Below, in pieces: positions 50,108 to 59,069 of a stretch of DNA of 64,000 nucleotides. The stretch covers positions 1,922,001 to 1,986,000 of the forward strand of contig NZ_CP073696.1 of the NCBI RefSeq assembly GCF_025264645.1. Direction: 5' to 3'. The notes under the pieces are model-generated. The model did not search any database, had not been told where the DNA came from, and saw only the letters and a program-made list of their open reading frames with translations. The stretch comes from Edaphobacter lichenicola. Its GTDB lineage: Bacteria > Acidobacteriota > Terriglobia > Terriglobales > Acidobacteriaceae. Position 1 is the first letter of the stretch. Each line of letters opens with the position of its first letter. Position numbers and translations under genes: made by a program.

Positions 50108-51130
50108 CTAACCCTTTTTGGCTGCTTTCTTCGCTGCCTTCTTTTTAGTCTCTTTCTTAGGAGCGGATTTGGCGGATGATTTTTTGCTTGAGGGGGCAAG
50201 AAAGGCCGACCAGTTCAGATCATGTTTTTTGTCGGAGGATTGTGCCTTCTTTACGGCGAGTTTCGCGACTTTGTCGACGATCCACTCGAAGCTCTCTTTG
50301 CCGACTGAATGAAGGTCAGCGTCGGGAGCCGGATTCATGAAGTCGATCGCGTAGGGAATACCATCTTCGACGGCGAACTCCACCGTGTTGAGGTCGTAGC
50401 CGAGGCCCTTGCAAAGAGTAAGGGCGTCTTTTTCGACGCGCTTGAGGAGCTTGTCGTCGTAGCACGGTGGGTCGAGGACATAGCGCTGCTCGTGTGGGCG
50501 GCGTGGGTCGTAGGGCATAATGCGGACGTCGGTCTGGCCGACCACATAGCAGCGGAAGTACTCCTTGAAGTTGACTGCTGCCTGGAGGGTCATGCAAAGG
50601 TCGCGGGTCTGGTCGTAGGCGTGGAAGAATTCTTCTCGGTTGTGGACGTGGAAGACGTCGCGCCAGCCGCCGCCATCGTGGGGTTTGAGGAAGGCCGGGA
50701 AGCCGACGTACTCGAAGATGCCGTCCCAGTCGAGGGGAAACTGCAGGTTGCGCAGAGAGCGCTCGTTGATCTGTGGCGGGAATTTTTTGTGTGGGAGGAG
50801 AACGGTTTTGGGTATGGCGACGCCTAGTTTTTTGGCGAGGGCGTAGTTGAAGAACTTGTCGTCGGCGGACCACCAGAAGGGATTGTTGATGACTTGTGTG
50901 CCGGTGAGGACGGCGTTCTTCAGATACGAGCGATAGAAGGGGAGGTCATGCGAGATGCGATCGACGATGACGGCATAGCCGGAGGGTTCGGCCATATGAA
51001 CTCCGCCAAGATGAACGAACTCGGCTTGAATGCCTTCGATCTCCATTGCGTTGACGCGATCGACGAATGCGCCGGGAAAGGTATTTTCCATTCCGAACAG
51101 AACACCAATCTTCTTCACTGAATCCTCCAT
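50108..51130 (-). CDS. ATP-grasp ligase with Lys-rich tail
   Basis: A 340-residue ATP-grasp enzyme. The N-terminal pre-grasp domain contains IGVLFGMENTFPGAFVDRVN and the adenine region has FPAFLKPHDGGGWRDVF. The metal-binding end is NTVEFAVEDGIPYAIDFMNPAPDAD. The final 25 residues (SSAKSAPKKETKKKAAKKA and following) are lysine-rich, possibly DNA- or membrane-attaching. Members ligate amino acids or related acids; the substrate cannot be told. The esterase gene starts upstream with a 31-base gap, so the genes are probably co-transcribed. Confidence 0.82.
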   Translation of the reverse strand: MEDSVKKIGVLFGMENTFPGAFVDRVNAMEIEGIQAEFVHLGGVHMAEPSGYAVIVDRISHDLPFYRSYLKNAVLTGTQVINNPFWWSADDKFFNYALAKKLGVAIPKTVLLPHKKFPPQINERSLRNLQFPLDWDGIFEYVGFPAFLKPHDGGGWRDVFHVHNREEFFHAYDQTRDLCMTLQAAVNFKEYFRCYVVGQTDVRIMPYDPRRPHEQRYVLDPPCYDDKLLKRVEKDALTLCKGLGYDLNTVEFAVEDGIPYAIDFMNPAPDADLHSVGKESFEWIVDKVAKLAVKKAQSSDKKHDLNWSAFLAPSSKKSSAKSAPKKETKKKAAKKAAKKG

Positions 51131-51161
51131 GGACGGATGTTGAGTGGTTTACCGGTGGAGA

Positions 51162-51872
51162 CTAGAGATAGGTCGCGAGCATTCTCTGCCACCAGGGCCA
51201 GTCGTGGCCTGTGTTGTCGCCCCAGACGTCGAGACGGCAAGGGATACTTTTGTTGCGAAAGATCTGCGCCATGCGTTCATTTTCGTTCCAGCACTGATCG
51301 TGAACGCCGGTTGCCAGGACGTAGGTGTTGCGACGGTAGCGGTCGAGATACCACGAATCGCTGATGTTGGGGAGGTAGTGCATGGGAATGTTGAAGTAGC
51401 AGTCGTCGTCGTAGTAGCCGCGGAGAAAGTTGGACGGATCGAAGGCTCCGCTCATGGAGAGCATGGCATGAAAGACGTCGGGATGGCGGAGGGCGATGTT
51501 CATGGCATGGTAGCCGCCGAAGCTGGTGCCGATGGATCCGAGGCCGGAGTATTGGTTTTGGTGGCGTACGAGGGGAAGGACCTCGTTCATGACGTACTGC
51601 TCGTACTGCACCTGACGAGCGATGCGCCAGCGTGGAGGGACGTTGCGGTTGTACCAGCTCTCGCCGTCAACCGAGTCGACGCAGTAGAGCTGGAGGTGGC
51701 CGTGTTCAAGTTTGTCCTGGACGGTGCTGACCATGTGACGGTCTTCAAACTCGTAGAAGCGGCCTTGCGAGGTGGGGAAGACGATCGCCGGAAAGCCTGC
51801 GTGTCCGAAGACGAGCAGCTCCATATCGCGTCCGAGAGAGGGTGAAAACCATTTGTGGTAGTCGCGTTTCAT
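51162..51872 (-). CDS. Alpha/beta-hydrolase (esterase D-like)
   Basis: A 236-residue esterase. The nucleophile elbow is GTSFGGY with S117, and the C-terminal His is H223 (TGHDWPWW). Similar proteins belong to the putative esterase group near EstD/enterochelin esterase. It has no signal peptide. It is the most upstream gene of the ligase run and is divergent from the other esterase, with 57 bases between their start codons. A role in releasing or loading a peptide-like product is plausible but unproven. Confidence 0.85.
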   Translation of the reverse strand: MKRDYHKWFSPSLGRDMELLVFGHAGFPAIVFPTSQGRFYEFEDRHMVSTVQDKLEHGHLQLYCVDSVDGESWYNRNVPPRWRIARQVQYEQYVMNEVLPLVRHQNQYSGLGSIGTSFGGYHAMNIALRHPDVFHAMLSMSGAFDPSNFLRGYYDDDCYFNIPMHYLPNISDSWYLDRYRRNTYVLATGVHDQCWNENERMAQIFRNKSIPCRLDVWGDNTGHDWPWWQRMLATYL

Positions 51873-51929
51873 CGGGCTTCCTCTGCTAGTCTGAAGAGAT
51901 CGTAGTTTATTGGAGCAGTTTCTTCCGCA

Positions 51930-52814
51930 TTGAAACCCTTATCGACATCCGCTTCCCATCCCGTGCTTGATGCCCCCGATCCCGAGTCGATCTCCGCCAC
52001 CTCCGACGAAGGCGTGTTGAGAGAGCATACCGCAGACGATCTTGATTTGAATTCGAGATATAGCGTGCGTAAGTTTCATTCGGAGATTTTGCCAGATGAC
52101 CGTGTGGTTTCCGTGTATTTGCCACCACAATATCTGGAGCAGGAGGAGCGGCGCTTCCCTGTCTTCTACCTCCATGACGGGCAGAACTTGTTCGACGGAC
52201 GTACCTCGTACATTGCGGGACGGACCTGGAATGCGCATACGACTGCCGATCGATTGAACGCGGCAGGCGAGATTGAGCCGGTAATCCTGGTCGGCGTTGC
52301 AAATACAGGACTTCGGCGAATGGCCGAGTATACGCCCACGCGCGATTTCAAGATGGGCGGCGGGGAGGGCCGGAGCTACGGGCGGCTGCTGATCGAGGAG
52401 CTGAAGCCGCTGATCGACAGCTCGTACCGGACGCTGCCAGAGGCGACACATACGGGTCTGGGTGGGTCTTCGCTGGGTGGTTTGATCTCGCTTTATCTTG
52501 GGTTTACGCACCCTGAGGTGTTCGGGAGGGTGGCAGTGATGTCGCCTTCGTTGTGGTGGGATCAGCGGAGCATCTTCAGTTTGGTCGATCAGAGGCGCCC
52601 GAAGCCTGAGCTGCGGATTTGGCTGGATATTGGCACTGCGGAGGGCGCGCGTCATGTGAAGGATGCGGACCACCTGGAGCGGCAGCTGATCAAACGGGGT
52701 TGGAAGCCGGGGATTGACCTCGCTTATATGAAGGCGGACGGGGCAGTTCATGACGAAAATGCTTGGTCGGAGCGCTTTGCGGATGTTTTGCGGTTCCTGT
52801 TTCCCGCTGGATGA
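51930..52814 (+). CDS. Enterochelin esterase-like hydrolase
   Basis: A 294-residue alpha/beta-hydrolase. Family blocks: VSVYLPPQYLEQEERRFPVFYLHDGQNLF and the nucleophile elbow GGSSLGG (S181). The His is in DGAVHDENAW near residue 276. The N-terminal 45 residues are variable. This family includes trilactone hydrolases of siderophores, but also many unrelated carboxylesterases. No siderophore genes are present. Confidence 0.85.
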   Translation: MKPLSTSASHPVLDAPDPESISATSDEGVLREHTADDLDLNSRYSVRKFHSEILPDDRVVSVYLPPQYLEQEERRFPVFYLHDGQNLFDGRTSYIAGRTWNAHTTADRLNAAGEIEPVILVGVANTGLRRMAEYTPTRDFKMGGGEGRSYGRLLIEELKPLIDSSYRTLPEATHTGLGGSSLGGLISLYLGFTHPEVFGRVAVMSPSLWWDQRSIFSLVDQRRPKPELRIWLDIGTAEGARHVKDADHLERQLIKRGWKPGIDLAYMKADGAVHDENAWSERFADVLRFLFPAG

Positions 52815-52954
52815 GCATCTGTTGCGCTATTCCATTGCGAAAAAATGCATTTTCGGCCATACTTAGTTGTTGGGTTATGTGTCCTAAGGTCCCTGTCTGC
52901 GGGAAGATCGACAGCGTGGCTATGTTACCCAAACCAAAAATGTTTTGAAAGGCA

Positions 52955-53215
52955 TTGCCAGTGTTGATGATCCGTTTGGCGCGCGTTGGAGCGCGTAAGC
53001 AGCCGCACTACCGCATCGTTGTCATTGAAAAGGACCGCGCCCGTAATGGCCGTTCGGTCGAGGTGGTGGGAACCTACAATCCGCGGACGACCCCCGCGAC
53101 AGTTGATTTGAAGCGCGACCGTATCGATTACTGGACCGGCAACGGTGCACAGTTGTCGGAGCGCGTTGGGAAATTGATGGCCCAAAAGCCGGCAGAGGCA
53201 GTCGCAGCAGCTTAG
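52955..53215 (+). CDS. rpsP: 30S ribosomal protein S16
   Basis: An 86-residue protein with the full S16 pattern: LMIRLARVGARKQPHYRIVV, RNGRSVEVVGTYNPR and DRIDYWTGNGAQLSERVG. It binds 16S rRNA and stabilises the 30S body. It is the first gene of the ribosome-maturation operon. The GTG or TTG near 52955 is the first codon; the conserved sequence begins at once. Confidence 0.97.
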   Translation: MPVLMIRLARVGARKQPHYRIVVIEKDRARNGRSVEVVGTYNPRTTPATVDLKRDRIDYWTGNGAQLSERVGKLMAQKPAEAVAAA

Positions 53216-53229
53216 GAGTAACGGTCGAG

Positions 53230-53267
53230 GCTATCTTTGGGTAACACACGTGGTGCCCAAAGATAGC
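53230..53267. repeat. Long-stem hairpin between rpsP and khpA
   Basis: GCTATCTTTGGG at 53230-53241 pairs with CCCAAAGATAGC at 53256-53267. The 14-base loop contains CACGTG. There is no T-run, so processing or partial termination (uneven expression of rpsP relative to the rest) is more likely than full termination. No gene lies in 53216-53507 apart from this. Confidence 0.65.
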
Positions 53268-53507
53268 TAACACACTAGGTTCTTCGTGGCACGTCCTGAG
53301 CACCATTTCACGTAGACTCTTTGGTATTGCACAGTCGAATTTGCAGTTGGCCTTGCAAAGCAGAAGGCCCTGGGTTTAAAGCCCCAGGACTACTTGCGAC
53401 CGGTGTTTCGCTCGTTGCAGCACTTCCTAGAAGATCTCGCAGTAGAACGAGACGAAGGGATAGAGCTTGAGCGTCTCCTCGTGACTCCCAGATCCAGAAG
53501 GTGTGTG

Positions 53508-53807
53508 ATGACTCAGGCAACTCAGTTTCCTGCAGGGGACGACCCTGTAAAAAACATGACAGACCTTGTAGCGGAGATAGCCCGTGCCCTGGTTGACGAC
53601 CCGAATAGCGTGACGGTCGAAGCCATTCAAGATGGCGAATGCACTGCGCTTCGCCTGCGTGTTGCCCATAGCGACGTCGGCAAGGTGATCGGCAAACAAG
53701 GCAGGACTGCGCGATCGATGCGCACCATCCTCAGTGCAGCCAGCATGAAGCTGAAGCACCGCTTTTCGCTCGACATTGTCGAAGAAGATCAAACGCCAGC
53801 TCCATAG
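53508..53807 (+). CDS. khpA: KH-domain RNA-binding protein KhpA
   Basis: A 99-residue protein with one KH domain: VGKVIGKQGRTARSMRTIL carries the GKQG loop that contacts RNA. The ATG at 53508 has GAAGG 7 bases upstream. KhpA is normally encoded between rpsP and rimM and binds many mRNAs and rRNAs. Confidence 0.9.
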   Translation: MTQATQFPAGDDPVKNMTDLVAEIARALVDDPNSVTVEAIQDGECTALRLRVAHSDVGKVIGKQGRTARSMRTILSAASMKLKHRFSLDIVEEDQTPAP

Positions 53808-53862
53808 CGGTCGACTGACAGACGAAAGTGCTCCGGTCGATCCTTTGCCTTAGTTTTTCCTT

Positions 53863-54468
53863 ATGACGGAAAGCGCACCAGCATGGATCGTACTGGCACA
53901 CCTGCTTCGGCCACAGGGCCGCAAAGGCGAGGTGCTCGCGGAGCTGTTTACCGACTTCCCCGAACGATTTGAAGAGCAGACGAGAGTCTTTCTTGCTCCG
54001 ACTGGCTTCAAGGGCGAAGAGGCGAAGGCGCGTTTGGCTGAGGTAGTGTCGTTCTGGCTGCCTGTCGGGAAGAATGATGGGCGTATCGTGCTGCATTTTG
54101 CAGGTGTCGATACGATCTCGGACGCTGAATCGATTGCCGGGCAGGATGTGATCGTTCCACGGGAAGAACGGCTTCCGTTGGACGACGAGTCGGTCTATAT
54201 CAGCGAACTGATCGGTTGCACGGTCTATGACGGAACGATGTCAATTGGTGTCGTCGAAGATGTGCAGTTTGCCACGACCGCCGATGGGGCGCGTCGATTG
54301 ACCGATGCCGCCCCGTTGCTGGCAGTCGCCTCACGCGATGGAGATGAAGTGCTGATTCCGTTTGCGAAGGCATTTCTGGTGAAGGTAGACACTGAGGGGA
54401 AGCGGATCGAGATGACGTTGCCTGACGGTTTGGTTGACGTCAACCGGAGTGCAATCGGTAAGACCTAG
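53863..54468 (+). CDS. rimM: Ribosome maturation factor RimM
   Basis: A 201-residue protein with the N-terminal RimM domain (VLAHLLRPQGRKGEVLAELFTDFPERF) and the C-terminal PRC-barrel-like domain (YISELIGCTVYDGTMSIGVVEDV, LIPFAKAFLVKVDTEGKRIEM). It assists 30S maturation around S19. The order rpsP-khpA-rimM is conserved, but trmD lies past an opposite-strand gene here. Its stop overlaps the end of that gene by 4 bases. Confidence 0.95.
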   Translation: MTESAPAWIVLAHLLRPQGRKGEVLAELFTDFPERFEEQTRVFLAPTGFKGEEAKARLAEVVSFWLPVGKNDGRIVLHFAGVDTISDAESIAGQDVIVPREERLPLDDESVYISELIGCTVYDGTMSIGVVEDVQFATTADGARRLTDAAPLLAVASRDGDEVLIPFAKAFLVKVDTEGKRIEMTLPDGLVDVNRSAIGKT

Positions 54469-55364
54469 AAGTGGTAGGCCAGACCTAACGAGAGTACCGG
54501 GTAGACCGGGATTTTTTTCAGGTCTTCGTTGAGGGTCTGGATCTCTTGCTTCAGACTGGCCTGAGCCTCGGCGTTATTGGCGAAGCTGAAACAGCCTTCG
54601 GTGGCGCAAGCTGATCCCGTCAGGTTGACGTTGATGACTGGAGCGCCGGTGTAGGCGGCGCCAAACTCAAATGGAACGGAGAAGTGCCGTCCGTTGCGTG
54701 GGAGCACATTTCCAAAGCCGAGCAGCAGCATGGGCGAGACGTTGTGGGGAAACACAACTGTCATGGTGCCGTTGACCGGGTCGCCGACGCTGTTGATGTA
54801 GCTCTGATCGCCGAGTGAGAAGTTCTGGCCGGTGGGAACGGTTGCGAGCGACGAGATGTTGTTCCTTGCGTAGAGGATGCCGGGGCTGATGTGAAAGCCG
54901 TGACGTGTAGGAAACCAGTCGAGTGTCGTCTGCGATGATCGCAGGCGAAGCTGGGAGTTGTAGGTCACTCCATCGGTGCGGAAGGGGTATCCAAAGTTGA
55001 TGATGCTGAAGCCAGAGCGAAGATTAAAGCTACCGGAGAGGGGCGTTGCAAGTTCTGCACCGGCTCCAAGGGTGCTGGCCTTGATGGCGAGGGCTGCCGA
55101 GTGGAATGGCCGCGTGGCCGGAGTCTCTTTCGCTGAGGGAACGGGGATGGTGCGAATCAATCCTTCGGTGCTCGATGGACTATTAGTAGGTGTGGCCGGG
55201 GTCGTCGCTGATACGAGGCGGCCGGCCGAGGGTTTGGCCAGCGCGAGTTGCTGGTAAGTCGAAGGCTGGATCGGATCTAGTCGCTGTTCGAGTTGCTCCT
55301 GGCCAGTGGCCATGAGACAAAGAGATGGCAGAATAGTCAGTACGGCGAGCTTAGTTCGATCCAT
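54465..55364 (-). CDS. Outer-membrane beta-barrel-like protein
   Basis: A 299-residue precursor. The ATG at 55364 is chosen because a signal peptide starts there (MDRTKLAVLTILPSLCLMATG); the frame is open further upstream without conserved content. A Pro/Thr/Ser linker is followed by strand-rich sequence (SGFSIINFGYPFRTDGVTYN, FPTRHGFHISPGILYARN, HFSVPFEFGAAYTG) and a C-terminal aromatic GLAYHF. This fits a small outer-membrane barrel. It is inserted in reverse within the rimM-trmD interval, which is unusual. Confidence 0.65.
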   Translation of the reverse strand: MDRTKLAVLTILPSLCLMATGQEQLEQRLDPIQPSTYQQLALAKPSAGRLVSATTPATPTNSPSSTEGLIRTIPVPSAKETPATRPFHSAALAIKASTLGAGAELATPLSGSFNLRSGFSIINFGYPFRTDGVTYNSQLRLRSSQTTLDWFPTRHGFHISPGILYARNNISSLATVPTGQNFSLGDQSYINSVGDPVNGTMTVVFPHNVSPMLLLGFGNVLPRNGRHFSVPFEFGAAYTGAPVINVNLTGSACATEGCFSFANNAEAQASLKQEIQTLNEDLKKIPVYPVLSLGLAYHF

Positions 55365-55527
55365 GGTGAGACTCTTTCTACTTGTCGTGACTCTGTGGAA
55401 ATGCCATTTGCGACGACCCGTCAGGCGAGGATTCGTTTGAGACAGCCTGCGTGGTTCTGCAACTTTCAAAGTGATATGGTGCAATCTGCACGCTGATTCT
55501 TCAGGAGCTTCACCGCAGTTATCGTCT

Positions 55528-56349
55528 ATGCGCTTCGATATCATTACGATCTTTCCCGACTTCTTTACCGGCCCGTTCCACTATGGGATTCTGAAGCGCG
55601 CCCGGACTGCTGGTTTGGTCGATATCGCCACGCATGACTTGCGCAACTTCACGCACGATCGCCATCGCACGGTGGACGACCGCCCATTCGGTGGAGGAGA
55701 AGGGATGGTGTTGAAACCGCAACCGATCTACGATGCGGTGCAGTCGCTGCATATCGCGCCAAAACACGAGCGGCAGAGGCAGAAGGAGACCGTGATCTTG
55801 CTATCGGCGCAGGGGCAGCCGTTTAGTCAGTCGGTGGCGCAGGAACTAGCGTTGACGGAGCGCGTCGTAATTTTGTGCGGACGATATGAGGGGATCGACG
55901 AGCGGGTGAATGAGATGCTCTGCGACAGGGAGATTTCGATCGGTGACTATGTGCTGTCGGGTGGTGAACTGGCAGCAGCGGTGATCGTCGACGCGGTCGT
56001 GCGGTTGTTGCCGGGAGCGCTGGGCAACCCTGATTCGTCGCGATTTGAGAGCTTTGGCGCAGAGGATGCTGTGGAGGATGCAGGTGAGGCAGATGGGCCG
56101 CCGCGGTCGACCTATGGCTCTGGTGGGCTGCTCGACTACCCACACTACACGCGGCCCGCGGATTTTATGGGAAGGCTGGTCCCAGAGGCGCTCTCGGGGG
56201 GCGATCACGAGGCAATCCGAAGATGGCGGAGACGGATGGCATTGAAGAAGACGCTGGAGAACCGGCCAGATCTACTGGATAAGACCGAAATTGATGACGA
56301 AGATCGAAAGATTCTGGCCGAACTGCGAGGTTACAGGGAATCAGAGTGA
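55528..56349 (+). CDS. trmD: tRNA (guanine-37-N1) methyltransferase TrmD
   Basis: A 273-residue SPOUT methyltransferase that methylates G37 in tRNAs reading CNN codons, preventing frameshifts. The ATG at 55528 begins the family N-terminus MRFDIITIFPDFFTG. The knot motif SIGDYVLSGGELAA and LLDYPHYTRPADF are present. A 20-30-residue acidic insert between GNPDSSRFESF and LLDYPH makes it longer than usual. An upstream start at 55471 lies within the divergent upstream region of the barrel gene and is unlikely. Confidence 0.96.
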   Translation: MRFDIITIFPDFFTGPFHYGILKRARTAGLVDIATHDLRNFTHDRHRTVDDRPFGGGEGMVLKPQPIYDAVQSLHIAPKHERQRQKETVILLSAQGQPFSQSVAQELALTERVVILCGRYEGIDERVNEMLCDREISIGDYVLSGGELAAAVIVDAVVRLLPGALGNPDSSRFESFGAEDAVEDAGEADGPPRSTYGSGGLLDYPHYTRPADFMGRLVPEALSGGDHEAIRRWRRRMALKKTLENRPDLLDKTEIDDEDRKILAELRGYRESE

Positions 56350-56446
56350 TAGAAGCGATAGTGGCTCGTTTCTCATGTGGTTTTCACACGGAAAGTGCAG
56401 ATTTCGTGTACACTAAAGGTCGAGTCCAACATAGGAAAGTTGTGTC

Positions 56447-56806
56447 ATGTCTATTCATCCGATAATGCAGAAGCTGGCCGCGAAGTACGAGCGGACCGAT
56501 CTACCCGTGTTCGCCCCTGGCGATACAGTTCGTGTTCAAGTTAAGATTCGTGAAGGTGAGAAAGAGCGTCTGCAGGCGTTTGAGGGCATGGTGATTGCCT
56601 GCCGCAAGGGCGCGCAGGGATCCTTTACCGTTCGCAAGATGAGCTTCGGCCAAGGCGTCGAGCGCATCTTCCCGTACAACTCAAAGGTTGTCGACAAGGT
56701 CGAGAAGGTTCGCTCTTACGAAGTTCGCCGTTCGAAGCTGTTCTACCTGCGCGGTCTGCGCGGCAAGGCTGCTCGTCTGCGCGAAGTTGAGCGCACCGCC
56801 CAGTAA
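56447..56806 (+). CDS. rplS: 50S ribosomal protein L19
   Basis: A 119-residue protein with the L19 signature: [31 protein letters not shown] and [20 protein letters not shown]. It sits at the 30S-50S interface. Typical last gene of the rpsP operon; a terminator follows 24 bases after its stop. Confidence 0.97.
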   Translation: MSIHPIMQKLAAKYERTDLPVFAPGDTVRVQVKIREGEKERLQAFEGMVIACRKGAQGSFTVRKMSFGQGVERIFPYNSKVVDKVEKVRSYEVRRSKLFYLRGLRGKAARLREVERTAQ

Positions 56807-56830
56807 TTATTCAGTCCCCTGTTTTCCACT

Positions 56831-56854
56831 AAGCCACGACTTCGGTCGTGGCTT
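56831..56854 (+). terminator. Hairpin terminator after rplS
   Basis: A 10-base-pair stem, AAGCCACGAC at 56831-56840 and GTCGTGGCTT at 56845-56854, with a TTCG tetraloop. The following sequence (CGTTCT) has only a weak T-tract, so read-through to rnhB is likely. Confidence 0.8.
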
Positions 56855-56893
56855 CGTTCTGCACGCTGGTTATACACTCGAACCAGAAGAGCA

Positions 56894-57658
56894 ATGGCCT
56901 CGATTCCCTCTCCACGCGCGCCCCGAACAGTAACTGCAGCTACCGCGAAACAGCGAATGCTGAAGCAGCTGGTTTGCAGCGATGCGCCAGAACAGGCTCT
57001 GCGATATTACGGATTCCAGCGGATCGCCGGCGTGGATGAGGTGGGGCGTGGGGCGCTGTTTGGGCCGGTGGTGGCTGCCGCGGTGATTCTGCCGGAGTGC
57101 CTGGATGAGTTGGCAGACGCAGGGTTGAAGGACTCCAAACAGCTCACACGGGAGGAGCGCGAGTCGCTTGACCAGAAGATACGCGGTATGGCGCTCGCGA
57201 TCTGTATCGCTGAAGTCGATGCAGAGACGATCGACCGGGTCAATATCTATCAAGCAACGCGCATGGCGATGTTGCAGGCTGTTGTGGGGTTGACGATGGC
57301 TCCGGATCATCTGTTGATTGACGCGATGCGTCTTGATCATCCGTGCCGACAGACGAAGCTGATCTACGGGGATGCATTGAGTCTTTCTATCGCAGCGGCT
57401 TCGGTGGTTGCGAAGGTTCATCGCGATGCATTGATGCGTGAGCTGGATGAACTGCATCCCGGGTATGGACTGGCTTCCCATAAGGGTTATGGAACTCCAG
57501 AGCACAGGCGGGCACTGTTAGAGATTGGGCCCTGTGCGCTGCATCGGAGGACATTTGCACCGGTGCGAGCGGTGGATCCAGATGCGGTGTTGGACCAGGT
57601 TGTGTCGGCTGAACTGCTGTTTGACGATGCGGATCTGGAGGATGCGGGGTGGGCTTGA
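56894..57658 (+). CDS. rnhB: Ribonuclease HII
   Basis: A 254-residue enzyme cutting RNA in RNA-DNA hybrids, including single ribonucleotides. The catalytic D48-E49 lie in AGVDEVGRGALFGPVVAAAVILP. Other blocks are GLKDSKQLTREERE, LLIDAMRL and YGDALSLSIAAASVVAKVHRDALM, with GLASHKGYGTPEHRRAL. Its stop region overlaps the start of the next gene by 10 bases, suggesting translational coupling. Confidence 0.96.
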   Translation: MASIPSPRAPRTVTAATAKQRMLKQLVCSDAPEQALRYYGFQRIAGVDEVGRGALFGPVVAAAVILPECLDELADAGLKDSKQLTREERESLDQKIRGMALAICIAEVDAETIDRVNIYQATRMAMLQAVVGLTMAPDHLLIDAMRLDHPCRQTKLIYGDALSLSIAAASVVAKVHRDALMRELDELHPGYGLASHKGYGTPEHRRALLEIGPCALHRRTFAPVRAVDPDAVLDQVVSAELLFDDADLEDAGWA

Positions 57659-58377
57659 AGTTGATGTGCGTGGTGGCGCACCCGGATGATGAGTGTTATG
57701 CGTTTGGTGGGGCGTTGGCGCTGGCGGCGGATCGCGGAGTTGAGACGTACGTCGTCTGCCTAACGGATGGGCAGGCGGCAACAAACCGTGGGGATGCGTC
57801 GAGTGCAGACGCGCTGGGGAAGATGCGACGGGATGAGTTTTCTGCCTCGTGTAAAGTGCTCGGGGTATCGCACCACGAGCTTCTGGACTATCAGGATGGG
57901 CAGCTGGAGTTCGTCAACTTCTCGTTGGCTGCGGGAAGGCTGGTGGAGCGGATACGGCGTTACAAGCCGGATGTCGTCATCACGTTTGGTGGAGACGGCG
58001 GCCCGAATACGCATCCAGACCACATGATGGTGTCGATGCTGACGACCGCAGCATTCCACTGGGCGGGGCAAGCGAAACGATATCGGGATGCCGGTGCTCT
58101 CTTCAAGACCAAACGGTTGTATTACGTTACTGCGAACTTCCATCTGCCAGACAGACCGCCTGCTGTGCCCATGCCATGGACCGTGAACCTCGATATCCGT
58201 GCGGTGAGAGAACGCAAGATCGAGGCTTTTCGTCAACATGTTTCGCAGGCACCGCTGCTGGAGAAGACGAAGGAGATCTTCGAACGATATGGTGCGGAGG
58301 AGTTTTATACCTTGGTGGCTGCGGCAGAGCCGCAAGCTGCGCGGTTGACGACCAATTTATTCGACGGGTTGGAATAG
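57649..58377 (+). CDS. PIG-L/LmbE-type deacetylase
   Basis: A 242-residue zinc-dependent deacetylase. The AHPDDE motif puts H11, D13 and D14 at the metal site, and the second block GPNTHPDHMMVS holds further His ligands. The family removes acetyl groups from GlcNAc-type substrates and includes BshB (bacillithiol) and MshB. Without bshA or bshC nearby the substrate is open. It overlaps rnhB by 10 bases; the start could also be M6. Confidence 0.88.
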   Translation: MGLKLMCVVAHPDDECYAFGGALALAADRGVETYVVCLTDGQAATNRGDASSADALGKMRRDEFSASCKVLGVSHHELLDYQDGQLEFVNFSLAAGRLVERIRRYKPDVVITFGGDGGPNTHPDHMMVSMLTTAAFHWAGQAKRYRDAGALFKTKRLYYVTANFHLPDRPPAVPMPWTVNLDIRAVRERKIEAFRQHVSQAPLLEKTKEIFERYGAEEFYTLVAAAEPQAARLTTNLFDGLE

Positions 58378-58421
58378 TCTGGCTTCGCCCGTTTCTACCT
58401 GCTGAAGAAAATGAGGATGGG

Positions 58422-59018
58422 ATGGATCAGATTGAACTAGAGACTGCAGTTGATCCACTTACGCTGTTTCGCGCATGGATGAAGGACGCGGTGGCTGGGG
58501 AGGTGAATGATCCAGATGCAGTGGCGCTGGCGACTGCGACGCCGGACGGGGTGCCCAGTGCGCGCATGGTATTGATGAAGCGACTGGACGAGAGGGGATT
58601 CTGTTTCTATACGAATGCGGAGAGCCAGAAGGGCTCGGAGTTAGCTGTGAATTCGCATGCGGCGATGTGTTTTCACTGGAAGTCGCTGCGGCGGCAGGTG
58701 CGGATCTCTGGCACAGTGGCGGAGTTGCCGGGTGCGGATGCAGATGCTTACTTTCACAGTCGATCGAGGTTGAGTCAGCTTGGGGCAGTGGCTTCGCAGC
58801 AGAGTCGAGTGCTGGCATCGCGGGAGATGCTGGTCGATCGGGTGCAGGAGTTGGAGCAAGAGTTTCCAGGGGAGATTCCGCGGCCTGACTATTGGCGAGG
58901 TTATGTGTTGCGGCCGGAGCGGATCGAGTTCTGGAAGGATGGCGAAGGCCGTTTGCATGACCGGTTTTTGTTTTCAAGGAACGGCGATGGGTGGCGTAAG
59001 GTGCGTTTATTTCCGTAG
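58422..59018 (+). CDS. pdxH: Pyridoxine/pyridoxamine 5'-phosphate oxidase
   Basis: A 198-residue FMN enzyme oxidising PNP/PMP to pyridoxal phosphate. The ATG at 58422 is preceded by GAGG 5 bases away; the longer frame from 58176 starts inside the deacetylase gene. Motifs: ATATPDGVPSARMVLMKRLDERGFCFYTN (FMN and substrate contacts), AMCFHWKSLRRQVRISGTV and the C-terminal GDGWRKVRLFP. The gap to the deacetylase is 44 bases. Confidence 0.95.
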   Translation: MDQIELETAVDPLTLFRAWMKDAVAGEVNDPDAVALATATPDGVPSARMVLMKRLDERGFCFYTNAESQKGSELAVNSHAAMCFHWKSLRRQVRISGTVAELPGADADAYFHSRSRLSQLGAVASQQSRVLASREMLVDRVQELEQEFPGEIPRPDYWRGYVLRPERIEFWKDGEGRLHDRFLFSRNGDGWRKVRLFP

Positions 59019-59069
59019 ATTTTTTGGGCGATCCGGTGCAATTCGCAGGCTGTCCGGTGCAATTTGTTG

